From assembly GCF_027244095.1 (NCBI RefSeq), contig NC_069659.1, positions 177,188,001 through 177,252,000 of the forward strand: 64,000 bases of DNA, read 5' to 3'. This DNA is from Hemicordylus capensis (lineage: Eukaryota > Chordata > Lepidosauria > Squamata > Cordylidae). Below are positions 44,421 through 56,170 of the stretch, one piece after another (the first letter of the stretch is position 1; each line of letters opens with the position of its first letter). The notes beneath the pieces were generated by a model that was not told the DNA's origin, ran no database searches, and saw only the letters and a program-made list of their open reading frames with translations. A program made the translations under genes and the position numbers.

Positions 44421-45422
44421 TCCAAATGCCATGTTCTTCCGTGCCCTGGCATCAATGGCATAGTGCTGAATAAAGGAATGTGGTGAAGCCCATGTGGCAG
44501 CATAACAGATGGTCTCAATACAGACTTCTCAAAGGTGGTTGAAGAGGCCATAGTCCTAGTGGAATGAGCCTTAATGGTTGGCAACAGCTCCTTATGTGTC
44601 AATTTGTAGCATAGTTCAATAGTAGATATGATCCACCTGGACAAAGACTGTGTGGAGACTAGTTGGTCCCACCATGGTCCATCATAAGCTATGAACAGGA
44701 CATTTAATTGCCTCAGTTCCACTGATCTCCAAAGGTAGAAGGCCAGGGCCCTGTGAATGCCCAATGGATGTAACCTGTGCTCTGCCAGAGAAGATGGATT
44801 CTTGAAGAAGTAAGTTAGGTTAATTGGCTGAGAACAATGGAAGGTAGAGACCACTTTAGGAAGAAACTGTGCATCTGGTTGCAAGACCACCTTACCTGCA
44901 TGGAAATGAAGGTAAGGCACATTCATCCATAGCGCACAGAGTTTGCCCACTGCTCTCTGAGGTGACGGCCACCAGAAATGCCACTTTCCAGATAAGTAGT
45001 CTTGGTTCCATTGTGGCCAAGAGCTCAAGTGGTGGGCTCAAGAGACAGGCCAGGACCATGACGAGATCCCATGCAGGTGCCATAACCAGGTCATCTGGTA
45101 GGATATGAGAGAGATCTTTGAGAAACTGCTTCACAGTGGGATGGCAAAACCAGAGTAGGACAGACTGAGGAGAATGTGTGACAATTACTGCCAGGTGAAC
45201 TTTAAGAGCAGTTAACTTTAAACCAGAATACTTCAAATGCAAAAGGTAAGAACACACTTGCAGAACTTGCAAAGAAGAAACATCAAACCCTTACTGGGTA
45301 GCAAATGTAAGGAAACACTTCCATTTAAGGGTGTACGTCTTTTTTTGTTGCAAGTTTCTGCATCACTTTTAGTACATCTTGGAGTTCTAAAGCGATGCTG
45401 GGAAGATCCTCCAGGTAGAAAC

Positions 45423-45879
45423 TAGGAATGTGCATGGAACCGCAGCAGGGGTCTCCCTTTCAGAGTGGGGGAATGGTGTACTTACCCCTCCTGCCGCTTG
45501 CCCCCTGCCGGCGTCGGATTTTTTAACAGCCCATTGGGGTTGTTAAAACAGGGAGGTACCCATCGGTACCTTCCTACCACCCTGTTGCCCTTGCCTTCTG
45601 GATATGACCAGAAGTTGCTGACATGCCCCCATGCACGGGTGCATGCGTGTGACGCGCATGTGCCTGTGCTGGTGTGTGCAGGCGCATCAGCAACTTCTGG
45701 TCATATCCGGAAGACAAGGGCAACAGGGCGGCAGGGATGTACGCTGCCTCCCCTGTGGGCTGTTAAAAAAAACTGGTGCCGGCAGGGGGAAAGCAGCAGG
45801 AGAGGTCTCCCCCCACTCTTAAAGTGAGACCCCCGCTGCCTTCAAACAGGCAGAACTGCTGGTTCTGTGCACATCCCTA
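45423..45879. mobile_element. Foldback hAT MITE inside the DIRS-like fossil
   Basis: Ends TAGGAATGTGCA and GTGCACATCCCTA. Flanks GTAGAAAC (45415-45422) and GTAGAGAC (45880-45887) match at 7 of 8. Long inverted arms: CTTCTGGATATGACCAGAAG against CTTCTGGTCATATCCGGAAG, and GTCTCCCTTT against AAAGTGAGAC. Insertion post-dates the DIRS-like copy. Confidence 0.78.
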
Positions 45880-48639
45880 GTAGAGACTTTACATCTGGGT
45901 GGAGGACCTGTCCCTCGGTGTGAAAGAGGAGGTGAGGATGGCAAGGTAGGTATATGTACTCTGATGCCATTTGACTCAGTCATAGAAAGCATGGCCTCCG
46001 AGGCCACCATGGGGCTATAAGAATGCAGCGCACCCACTCTTGTCATGATTTTCAGAAGTACTTTGGGGATAAGTAGAATGGGAGGAATGAGGTAGGTGCA
46101 GTGATCCCTCCAAGGAAGGGTGAATGCATACCCTAGGGACGTGTGCCCCCTCCCTACCCTGGAGAAGTAGTGGGCACATTGGGTGTTTTCCTCTGATGCA
46201 AAATTGTCCAGAGTGGGTGTCCCCCAATGACTGACATTTTTCAGGAGTCATGTTCAGGAATTTATTTTTTTTAAACAGTCTAGCATCTGAGACCATGGAT
46301 GCCCTGCTCAGGCTGTCTGTTTGACAATTCTCCATACTATGAATATGCACCGCATGAGGCATCTCCTTGTGTGTGATACACCAATGACATAGTTCCATGG
46401 CCAGGGTCAAAAGGGAATTCAAATCCGCCTTGTCCATTCATGTATGCTTTGGTGGTAGTGGTATCGTCGGTCTGTACAGTAACATGTGAGTTGTGAATGA
46501 GAGAGAGGAAGCCCTTGAGAGCATGAAATATAGCCAGCAGTTCTAAGTAATTGATGTGCTTGGTGCATTTCACAGGATCCCAGTGGCCACAGATGGAACA
46601 GGCCAATGTGCACTCCCCAACCTGCCTCTGAAGCATCCATCTTTATGACTGCTTTCGGTAATGGAAAGGAAGGAAAGGTAAGGGAAATGGAAGGGGGCAA
46701 AAAAGTGAGGTGGGCAGGATTTGCCCAACAGGCTACTGCTTCTCAAGCATGCTCTGGAGGGCAAAGCAAAATGTTCTCTGAGTCCCAGTAAGGATTGAAA
46801 ACATCCAGGCACCATCGATGTAAGATTAATATCCAGAGACGGGTGTGTGGCAACACATAGGTAGTCATGGCCATATGACCTAGGCACTGGATGGTCTTGA
46901 CCACTGAGCTTGGTCATGGACTACGCAGTCTGCTAACAAAGCTAGAGTGTGGATGCGGGCATCTGGTAAGAAAACATGTCCCAGAGAAGTATTGAAGATG
47001 TGTCGTATAAACTGAATGTCCCTTGTAGGGGTCAAGTGAGATTTCCCAGAGTTGACCTGCAGTCCTAGAGACTCTCAGGTATTGATGGTAGTTCAAAGGG
47101 TGGCCAGTATTTCCTGTGGTGAACTGGCAGCTATCATATTTGGGGATATTTGGACCCCTTGCTGTTAGAGAGATGCCATCACTGGGGCCATACACTTTGT
47201 GAAGATCCTGGGGGCCGATGTCAACCCAAAGTAAAGCACTTTGAACTAGTAAGTCTCTCCACCTACTTTGAATCTGAGGAATCTCTGATGTTGTGGTCTT
47301 GTAGAGATGTAGTATAGTAGTAAGCACCTTGTATACCTAGTGTCACTAGCCACATGTCATGCTCAAGTAGTGACAGGACAGTTGGAATGGACAATATGCA
47401 AAAGTGTCTGTAGGTGATGTACTTGTTGAGTTCCCTGAGATCCCACTATTGTGCTTTAGAACTGTAAAATAATGAGAATAAAAAGCTGGAACATGGAGAA
47501 TGGGAACCTTCTCTATAGTATCCTTTAGCAGAAGGGCTCTGACCCCTTCTAGGATGGGAGTGGAAGGTGTGGTGATTATCCTGGAAGGAGAGGGTTTGGG
47601 GGTATAATCTAGGTGTATGATTGTGAGGACCCATTGGTCTGAGATAACAGCATCCCATGCTGTTTAATATGGGGCTAGACTGGTGCCCCTTAACCATGGA
47701 TGGAAGTCATTGCTTCTTTGGGAAAGAAGAGGATCTCTGCTTTTGCAAGGCAGATTTGTTGGGCTGATAGGAGGACTTTGGTCTAGGCTGGAATTTAGGA
47801 AAATGAAAGGATCAGTCCAATGTAGATTGTTGTGATGATGATCTCAAGGATTGATAAGAGGACCACTTAGTTTTCTTGAGGGCTTGTTGGTGTTAACAGG
47901 AAAATACATGGACTTTACTGTGCTTCTCTCATTTTTTGAAATTTCTGTAGCATTTGCTCTGCCTTCTCTCTGAAGAGAGCCTGTCTTTCAAAGGGCAAGA
48001 CCTTAATTCTTGTGCGGGCCTCACAGATAAGGTCCTGAACCATGTGCACCTCCTTAGTGCTATTGAAGTGGCCATGACTTTGGCCACACATTCCACAGAG
48101 TAGTGAGCAGAATACAGTTCTTGTTACACCAACTGGGCAGCTTCCTTAAGGAAAGCCTTGGCCAGGTCTTTCTTGTCAGATGGCAACAATTCAAGATATG
48201 GCACAATCTTATCCCATAATAAATGGTTGTACAAAATGATTTGTAGGCTTGATAATTTGTGATTTTCAGATGAAGGGCAGCCGCTGAATAAGGGCACTTT
48301 CCAAAGTAGTCCAATTTGTGCCCTTCCCTATCCCCAGGGTTGCCTGTGGAGCAGTCTTCTTTGTACCATGGTTCTTCTTGGTACTGATGAGAATATGATG
48401 AACAATGTCTTATTGTCCTATCTATAGTGGTTGAAATCCCATTCTTCCTTGCTCCAAGCATGGTGGGAAGTGCATGGAAGGTGCTTCTGCTATCATCGGA
48501 GTAATAGGAATCTTGAGGAGAGTCAGTTGCATAACATTCCCCATAGTACCAACCTTAACAATCCCAGTCTCTGGTATTGTGTTGATAGTATAGCCTCAAC
48601 TACAGTGGCATTTGGTGTAAAGTGCCTTTGCAGGAATGC

Positions 48640-48995
48640 AGAATTATCCTCATCTGTTTGCACCCTATAGGAGTTTTCAAGTCAGTGCAAAGGATGAGGC
48701 TGTGTAGATGTTTTTCCCCCAGTAGTTCTTTACTATGTCAAAGAGCATCATATTCAAAAGCAGAGATGCTGGTACCCTAGCATCAGCATCTATCAGCCAT
48801 GAAACTAGACCAAAACTGGACCAAACTAGAAACTGGACCAAAAAAGGGTCCAGTTCTCCCTTCTGCTGCTGGTCCAAGCTAAGTACAAGTGCTGTGGCCA
48901 TTCTGGACATGTAACGTAGAGCTTTAGTAGAGCTTTACATGGATTGTTTGGTCTAGGACCGTAAATAAAACTTGACTTGACTTGACTTGATACTC
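48640..48995 (+). repeat. Retroposon 3' tail with (TTGAC)n end
   Basis: Ends in CCGTAAATAAAACTTGACTTGACTTGACTTGA. A pentamer-type tail after an AATAAA-like run indicates a 5'-truncated non-LTR retroposon; clade not identified. Confidence 0.4.
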
Positions 48996-49385
48996 ACATG
49001 GAGACACAGGTTTAGGGTTAGCAACAAGGTCTTGTGGTGAAGACCACAACGAAGTCAATTCTGAACACAGAGAATGAGGTTTCTCATTGATGAATCATAT
49101 TCTCAGCTGTAACCTGAAGGGACATGTTTGGGTGTCTCAGGGCCAATCAGTTTCAGGGTATCAGACTTTGCAGGTATTGAAACTAGCTTTGGATCCATAT
49201 TTGCTGATGAAGATCCAAGCTTGGAGGGAGAGGTCTTTGGTTGCTTCAGGGGCTCCACATCACATCTCTGATTATCCTGCCCATGTAATGGTGGGTGGGC
49301 AGTTCTACAGTCCTGTGATCGAGATCAGGACAAATTTCAGGAGTGAGATCTCAATCGACTGCAGTAGAAATTTCCAAACCAATCT

Positions 49386-49613
49386 ATATTACTATTATTA
49401 TTACATTTATATCCTGCTCTTCCTCCAAGGAGCCCAGAGCGGTGTACTACATACTTGAGTTTCTCTTTCACAACAACCCTGTGAAGTAGGCTAGGCTGAG
49501 AGAGAAGTGACTGGCCCAGAGTCACCCAGCTAGTTTCATGGCTGAATGGGGATTTGAACTCGGGTCTCTCCAGTCCTAGTCCAGCACTCTAACCACTACA
49601 CCACACTGGCTCA
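49386..49613 (-). mobile_element. tRNA-headed squamate SINE
   Basis: Reverse complement of the 32463-32702 family: TTTATATCCTGCTCTTCC, AACAACCCTGTGAAGTAGG, GGGGATTTGAACTC, CTAACCACTACACCACACTGG. The (TAA)n tail is at the left (ATTATTATTAC). Confidence 0.85.
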
Positions 49614-51956
49614 CGGTCCCAGTCATACCAGTGTTCTTTGTACCATGGTTCTTCTTGGTACTGATGAGAATATGATGAACAATGTCTTATTGTCCTGTCT
49701 ATAGTGGTTGAAATCCCATTCTTCCTTGCTCCAAGCATGGTGGAAGGTGCTGGGAAGGTGCTTCTGCCATCATCGGAGTAATAGAAATCTTGAGGAGAGT
49801 CAGTTGCATAACATTCCCCATAGTACCAACCATAACAATCCCAGTCTCTGATATTGTCTTGATCAACTGAAGGGTTTTGATCCATATGGTGCGTGTCTTG
49901 ATCCCAAGGCAAGCAGGTCTTAACAAGCATAGGACATGCTGGCCTCACCGGTGAGTGTCTTAGCTTCCTCAGAGGGGGAGTGCCATCTCAATCATCTGGC
50001 ACATAATCACATGTGCTGGAGAGGGGATAACCAAGTTTGACATTGGGGTTTCACTCTGGCGAATGAGGTCATATAGGGTGGTATTCTTGGGAAGTCTCCA
50101 CTGGAACGCATCTGGAACTGATTCAATTGAGTCCTTCGGTACCAGAGCTGCAAAAGGTGTGTTGACACCTGATTCAGTGTCTGTGTAGAAGAAGAAAAAG
50201 TAGAAGGTAGAGGTGCTAATTGAAATTCAGCCACTGATGCAGCTCTTCTGTTCACCCTCCAATCCCAAAGCTAGTTTACATTTGGGAATGCAAGGGCAGA
50301 CACTGTTAGCTCCTCGTGATGCCTTCAACCGCCCCTGCATGAGCCTGCAGTACCCTTCTGTGGCGGTTAGGCATCTCTCTATTCAGTTTCTTGCTGACCG
50401 ACAAAGCACGTAAGCCATGTCCCTTGATCTTAAAGTCACTCCTATACTGCATGCAGCTTGAAGTGGGGCTGGCTGGGTGGGATTTATGAATGTCATGGAA
50501 TCACTACTAGATCATCTGTCACAGGTAAGCAACCTGTTTATCTGGATAGTGATTCCAGCGACACTCATAAAAATGATTGAGTAATGAGTTGCCCTCCCTG
50601 GGGGCGGGCGCTGCATGCTATTGTAACACCCTCTTCAACACCTCTCTGCCAAACTTCGCCTCCACTGCAGACCTGAGGTCCAAGGCATAGTGCTTCACGA
50701 ACGTGTGATCTGATACCCAAGAAGCTGCTGAGCAAACATCTGTCATCCACAGGCCAGCCAAATGGGCTGCCGAAGTAGAATACGCTCTTGTCGAATGGGC
50801 CCTAATGGACCTTGGGACAGTCTTCTCCTGACAATCATATGCACACTTAATGGCCTCCACCAACCAGGCAGACATGCACTGGCGTGATGGCTGTTGGCCC
50901 TTGTGGCATCCTTGGAACGCAAGTAATAGGTGGTTAGTCTTTCTAAAGGATTGCGTCCTCTTTAAGTGGAAGAGGATTGCCCTTCTGACATCTAAGGTGT
51001 GCATTGCCTTTTCCAGCGGTGTTGATGGATTTCTGAAAAATGTCGGCAGGACAATGTCACAATTGACATGCAAGTCAGTTACAATCTTAGGACGGAAGTG
51101 GTGGATGCTGTTGCTGGAGCTTCCTTTTCTTCTTCAAAATCACCACTACAGAAGATATATCCGTCAATGGCAACTTAGTTCTGCAATGGACACACTTTTA
51201 AAAAGTTGTTTTGCCCGACATAGAACACAGGCAAGTCTGAAGGCCTTAGTGTCCCTTCCAGGAGTGGGAACCAAAAGAAATGAAAACACTAAGAGAGAAA
51301 TGAAACTATGTGAATAAAATAAAAGTTAAAGGTAGAAAATGGGATATAGCAAGAGAAGGAGAGCAAATAGAAAGAAAAGGGCTAAACAAACTTTATCTGC
51401 AGCTCAAGGCTCTGAGTGCCAAATGAAGTCTACTGGAGAGTGGATGATGAAAGACCACATATAGCAGCTGAGGCAGGATTTCCACCAAAAGCAGGAAAGC
51501 AGAAATTTGGGAGATGCCAACATGGTCTCCATACATGTGTGACACCCATGTAAAAGACAGAGACACATTCCCACATAGGGAATGCAAGGCACCACTCCTC
51601 ATCCCCTCAGACCACATCGAAGAACATAAATTGGTGACTATGTTCAAGGATGGGAGGATGGGGATGCTCCCAGAGGCTTCTGCCACAGGCCATTTTATAG
51701 CCTCTCACCTTGTTCTTGCTCCCCTTGGTGTTCTTCCAGGTGAAGGATGCGAAATAGCTTCTGGTGTTGATTGAATAGAAGCCAATGAGTGGCATGAGAC
51801 TTGGAAAGCTACTTGACCGGAAGATGATAATTGGTCTGTCACTCAATGTCGTCCCTGCACTTGACTCTGGTAAGCCCTGTCAATGGAAGGAGGTAGAAGA
51901 GGTGGGCTGAGCACAGCCAAAATGGTAGGAAGCCAAACTATACAAAGCACAGTCTT

Positions 51957-54073
51957 TAGGGATGTTCAAACAGGTTTGAGTTAGAACCGGTTCGAATTCA
52001 AATCGGTTTGCTTCGAAGGTTCGAAGTCGAACCAAACTGGGAATTGCATTAGCAATGCTGGTCTGAGTTCGAACTAATCAAGCCTGGTTTGGTTCAAACC
52101 AGTATGAAGGCTTGAGCCTCCATTTTAGGTTCTATCCTCCATTCTGTGATACTTGTGTTGCTTGATTTCATTTGCCAAGCTCATGCTTCCCTGATTGGCC
52201 AGATGAGCCTGGCTCTCTACTAGGCTCTGCAGTGGTGCCACTCCTTGAGAACAGGCACCCTGTTGGCTAAGGGGGAGGGCAAAGGTCAGGGCTGAAAAAG
52301 GAGGGAGTTTCAAGTTTTATTTAAAGGCAAGCCTCTGGCCTTGCAAAATCACTCTTGCTGCAGTCCTTGGCTTGTTGGGTACTGGCTGCTGCTTATGCAG
52401 CTGAGAGTCTGCCTGCAGACTTATGCTGTAGTGTTTGTTCCTTCCCTTCAGTCCCCCTCTGGCTGTTTTTCTGCTTCTCCCTCCACTCCCCTCTACTTTA
52501 AACCTCCACACACCCCCAGTGTGACTGTCTGTGCACGCTTCTGCTGCTGTTTTCCCCCCTGAGTGACTGTCTCTCTCTCTCTCTCCCCTCTCCTGCTCTG
52601 GGCTGGGGCGGGGGGGGGGGCAGGCCCTTTGGCCTGAGAGGCCTCTTGGGCCCATTTCCCTAACCCCCACTGTCCCCCCACCTCTTTTGCTTCTGTGCTG
52701 ACTGGTGTCTGCTGCTTTTTAATTCTGGGCTGAGCTGAGATTGGAGTCCTCAGTTCAGCAGCTGCCAGTTGCTTTATTTTATTTGGGGGTTGGGGATAGA
52801 GGTTGCTTGTTTTCTCTGGTGCTTTTCTTTTTTTAACCCTTCTCTTGCTGTGCTTCGCACACTACCTGCTCCAGAGAACTCCAGCAGCGCCTCCCCTCTG
52901 TCCACTTTCCCTCAATTTCCCCCGTCACCTATTCCCCACAGCCCTTTTCCCCCAGCAGCTTTTTATTTTATTTTATTCCGTGGTTATTTTAATTTGTTTG
53001 GGTGGGTGGGCAGCTGGAAGGCTGCTCATTCTGCCCTCCCCACACCCTGGCTGTGCCCATCTGCCAGCCTGCTACTGTCCAGGCAAGCTTTTTATTCCCT
53101 GACCAGTGTGTGGGGCAGAAGATTCACTGCAGGACAATAAAGGGTAAGCACTTTCTTTTGGGTGCCCCTTTTGTCCTTAGCTTTTTAAAAATAGGGCCTC
53201 CTTTCCTGTTTGGATTGGGGAAGGTATTTTTTCTGTGTCTTTTTTTTTTTTTTAACACATTGTCTCTTATTTTTACAGGTTGTTCCTTGTTTTTGCAGGT
53301 TCCCGTCCTTAATTGCCCCCCATTGTATCATTATTGTATTGTATTTTCTTAAAAAATATTTTAAAGTCCCAAGGGTTTGGGAATGTCTGAGCACCATGTG
53401 GTGAGCAGAGCTCACAGAAGGGTGGCAGGCAGAAGTGGAAAGGTTCCCCAAGCTGGTGTTGAAGGCCAGGGTGAGGGCAGAGAAGACGGCATGCGGTTCC
53501 ACAGGTCCCCATTGGTGAGTTCTTTGCCCCAGGTGAGGTGGTGGTATGAAGGCTTTCATATCCAGGGGAGCCTACAGCCGCCGAACCAGGTCAATGACCA
53601 GTGGTTGGTCCATTGGGTGCACCGCCAGTGCTGCCACCCCATACGGAGTCTGGTGGTGCAGGTGGCTCTCCTGCTGCTTTTGTGGTGGGGGTGGAGGGCA
53701 GGGGCTTGACAGCTGGACTGATATCCCCATTATTCCCTATGGGAGAAATGCAAAAATGGGGGGGGGAATCTTTCAAAAAACCATTAAAATCACAGGAGTG
53801 TCTGATTGATTTAGGGTTTGGGAAGTAGTTGGCACATTTGGGTACCTACCACCCACCCTGGTGTTGCTCCCCTAGGTGCTCTGCATAGGGAATAATGGGC
53901 TGGTTCATTTCCCCATTATACCCTATGTAGAACCTTTTAGAACCATTTTGAATTTGAACTAAACCCGGGTAGGTCGGATTTCATGCAAAACCAAAATTGA
54001 ACCTACCCACCCTGGTTTGAAGCTGGTCCAAATTCAAATCAAACAGGTCAATCTGGTTTTGTGGACATCCCTA
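51957..54073 (+). mobile_element. Internally deleted hAT element (non-autonomous, 2.1 kb)
   Basis: Ends TAGGGATGTTC and GGACATCCCTA. Flanks ACAGTCTT (51949-51956) and ACAGTCTA (54074-54081) match at 7 of 8. The left 1.4 kb is a promoter/leader-like block, including GGTAAGCAC...TTTTTACAG (about 53144-53278), a possible intron. From about 53383 it codes MSEHHVVSRAHRRVAGR, the same start as the relic at 31621, then runs out and joins the shared 3' block (53720-54073). BED finger and catalytic parts are missing. It lies in the first WDR87 intron. Confidence 0.8.
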
Positions 54074-54164
54074 ACAGTCTATTCAGTCTACATGAGGAGG
54101 GGTAAAAAAAAATATCAGTAGAAAGAAGGAAAGAAGGGAACTTATAGAAAGGAGAGAGAGTGAG

Positions 54165-54600
54165 ATGGATATTTATTTATTTATTTAAACATTTTTATGC
54201 CGCCCAAAACTTACATCTCTGGGCAGTTTACAACGGAATAAAAAACAAAGTAAAAGATTTGTTAAGACAAAACCGGGGGGGGGGGGCACACATTACAACA
54301 ATTTAAAATTTTAGAATAATATTTTAAAACAGCATTAAAACCATTAAAACTACATTAATTAAAAGCCTGTGTGAAGAGATGTGTTTTAAAAGACTTTTTA
54401 AAAAGTTGTCAGAGATGGGGAGGCTCTTATTTCACTAGGGAGCACATTCCAAAGCCTTGGGGCATCAGCGGAGAAGGCCCGTCCCTGAGTGGCCACCAGA
54501 CGAGCCGGTGGCAGCTTCAGACGGACCTCTCCAGCAGATCTCAGTGCGCGGTGGGGTTCATGCCGAAGAAGGCGTTCTCTTAAATACCTTAAACAGATAG
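54165..54600 (-). mobile_element. L2-type LINE 3' part
   Basis: Close to 7290-7870: minus frame YLRERLLRHEPHRALRSAGE, VRLKLPPARLVATQGRAF, then UTR with AACTGCCCAGAGATGTAAG and GGGCGGCATAAAAATG. Ends at an ATTTATTT run. Confidence 0.72.
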
Positions 54601-54604
54601 AGAT

Positions 54605-54720
54605 GGGGAAGGGAGGGAGGAGGGGAGGGAGATAATATGGACAGAAAATGTGAAAGGAAGGAAGGAAAATGAAATGTAGGAGGGAGGGAGGGAGGGAGGG
54701 AGGGAGGACATACAGGCACT
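54605..54720. repeat. GGGA/GGAA purine-rich microsatellite
   Basis: (GGAG)n and (GGAA)n runs, with a pure GGAGGGAGGGAGGGAGG stretch at about 54678-54706. Confidence 0.8.
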
Positions 54721-54855
54721 GTGGAAGGAAGGAAGTGTTTAAGTGCAGTTACTTGGAGTATGCACTCCCTCTTTCCTTCCTCTCTCAGAACACACATAAA
54801 CAGACTGCACATCCAAGATAGAGCATTCTGCTTCTCAAATAAGGTTTTCCATTAC

Positions 54856-54964
54856 CTTTTGTAGTTCCAACTTATCTATAAGTCGCCATTTGAGTTCCTT
54901 CCACTGAGGGACAATACAGACTGGGTCCTTCAACATAGTGATGCCACTGTTTGAATCTCAGCCA
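54856..54964 (-). CDS. WDR87: Candidate first coding exon of WDR87 (start codon exon)
   Basis: On the minus strand an acceptor-like run ending in GACAG at 54965 is followed by 28 bases and an ATG at 54936-54934. The ATG frame has an in-frame TGA just upstream. It stays open for 27 codons and meets a donor, AAAAG|GTAATG, at 54855. The peptide starts MLKDPVCIVPQWKELK. The donor is phase 0, exactly what the WD40 exon beginning at 43505 needs, and that exon has no ATG start of its own. Length, phase, position and strand fit a start exon, but I cannot confirm homology from memory. Another small exon could lie between it and 43505. About 11 kb of intron, holding a DIRS-like complex and a hAT element, separates the two. 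Confidence 0.42.
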
Positions 54965-55399
54965 CTGTCAAAAGCAAGATGCAGAACAGGCATAAATACA
55001 GTCACACAGTCACACAGTCCACCTAGACAATGTTGATCTGGAGTGGAAGGAATTGGCTGAGTTTGTAGAGGTCAGAATGGATTAGACTCTCATGCTTCAG
55101 CACCAGGGATGGGAGAAGGTCCGTGTCTTATTGTTTAGTCATTTAGATTTCACTTAGATGTCCCCATCTTGAGGAATTGGTTAACATCTTAAATTTTAAA
55201 CTAACCACATTTTTAAAACTATGGCAATCATAAAATTAACAGAACACACTATAAATACATGTAAATGCTAATTCAGATGAAAACCATCTTAACAATGATC
55301 ACAAGTTGTCCCTAAAGAAAGTATAGGACATAAGGAGTCACCTAATCAGACTAGCTCTTCAAGATTGTCTACTCAGACTGGCAATGGCAGTCCAAGGTT

Positions 55400-55635
55400 G
55401 TTGTTGTTGTTATTCATTTATTTTTACATTTATATCCTGCTCTTCCTCCAAGAAGCCCAGAGCATTGTACTACATACCTGAGTTTCTCTTTCACAACAAC
55501 CCTGTGAAGTAGGTTAGGCTGAGAGAGAAGTGACTGGCCCAGAGTCACCCAGCTAGTTTCATGGCTGAATGGGGATTTGAACTCGGATCTCCCCGGTCCT
55601 AGTCCAGCACTCTAACCACTACACCACGCTGGCAG
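55400..55635 (-). mobile_element. tRNA-headed squamate SINE
   Basis: Same family and orientation as 49386-49613, with a GTTGTTGTTGTTATT tail at its left end and ACCACTACACCACGCTGGC at the right. Confidence 0.85.
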
Positions 55636-55639
55636 ATCT

Positions 55640-56170
55640 CAAGCAGAGAGATCTCAAGCAGAGAGTCTCTTTCCCATTACCTCTACCAGGATCCATTTAA
55701 CTATGGATTGAACCTTCCATATGCAAAGCAAATGCTCTGCCATGATCCCTGCTCAAATGCTTCAGGGTATGAAATTGCCTTATACTGAATGAGAGTATTG
55801 GCCCATCTACCCCACTATTGTCTACTTTGACTTGCAGCAGCTTTCCAGAATCTCAGGCAGAGATCCTTCCCAGTCCTGCTACTGAGCAGTACCTACTCAC
55901 AGCTACTGAAATCCTTTAAGCGGGAGATGCCAGGGATTGACACTGGATCCTTTTGCATGTAAAACAGAGGGTCCCACTGTTTGTGTAAAGCAGGTTGACC
56001 AGCTTTGTCCCCTCTCATAATAATGGGTTTATACTGAGTCAGAACTTTGGTCAATTTAGTTCCAGGGTCTCAGGCTAAAGAGGGGCCTTTCCAATCACTT
56101 GCTACTTGGATCCTTTTCACCGAAGATGTTACCAGGGATTCACCCTGGGACCTTCTGCATACCAAGCACT
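55640..56170 (-). mobile_element. Cluster of tRNA-Ala-headed SINE fragments
   Basis: Three minus-strand pieces: head only (about 55640-55755, GGATTGAACCTTCCATATGC), nearly full (about 55770-55985, TTATACTGAATGAGAGTATTGG ... GCCAGGGATTGACACTGGATCC) and a third (about 56020-56170, TATACTGAGTCAGAACTTTGG ... ACCAGGGATTCACCCTGGGACC). The body matches that of the 5S-headed SINEs. All old. Confidence 0.65.

Larger units (their letters stand above)
48365..49870 (-). repeat. Direct duplication of a gag-region segment in the DIRS-like fossil
   Basis: About 200 bp at 48350-48580 recurs at 49630-49850 (TTTGTACCATGGTTCTTCTT, GATGAACAATGTCTTATTGTCC, GAATCTTGAGGAGAGTCAG). The two copies are about 1.27 kb apart and hold later insertions between them. 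Confidence 0.75.
43830..51600 (-). mobile_element. DIRS-like (tyrosine-recombinase) retroelement fossil complex
   Basis: Minus-strand remains appear in DIRS order: gag-like part (about 50.2-48.0 kb), reverse transcriptase (about 47.3-46.9 kb), RNase H (about 46.7-46.3 kb) and tyrosine recombinase (45.0-44.4 kb, with the HSTR active-site signature). A second recombinase module of a different copy lies at about 51.1-50.6 kb, so at least two DIRS-like copies are nested or adjacent. Inverted terminal sequences at about 43905-44000 and 51455-51555 match as reverse complements (GAGACCATGTTGGCATC). The whole is broken in many places and inactive. Later insertions are a hAT MITE (45423-45879), a SINE (49386-49613) and a retroposon tail (about 48640-48995). 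Confidence 0.75.
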
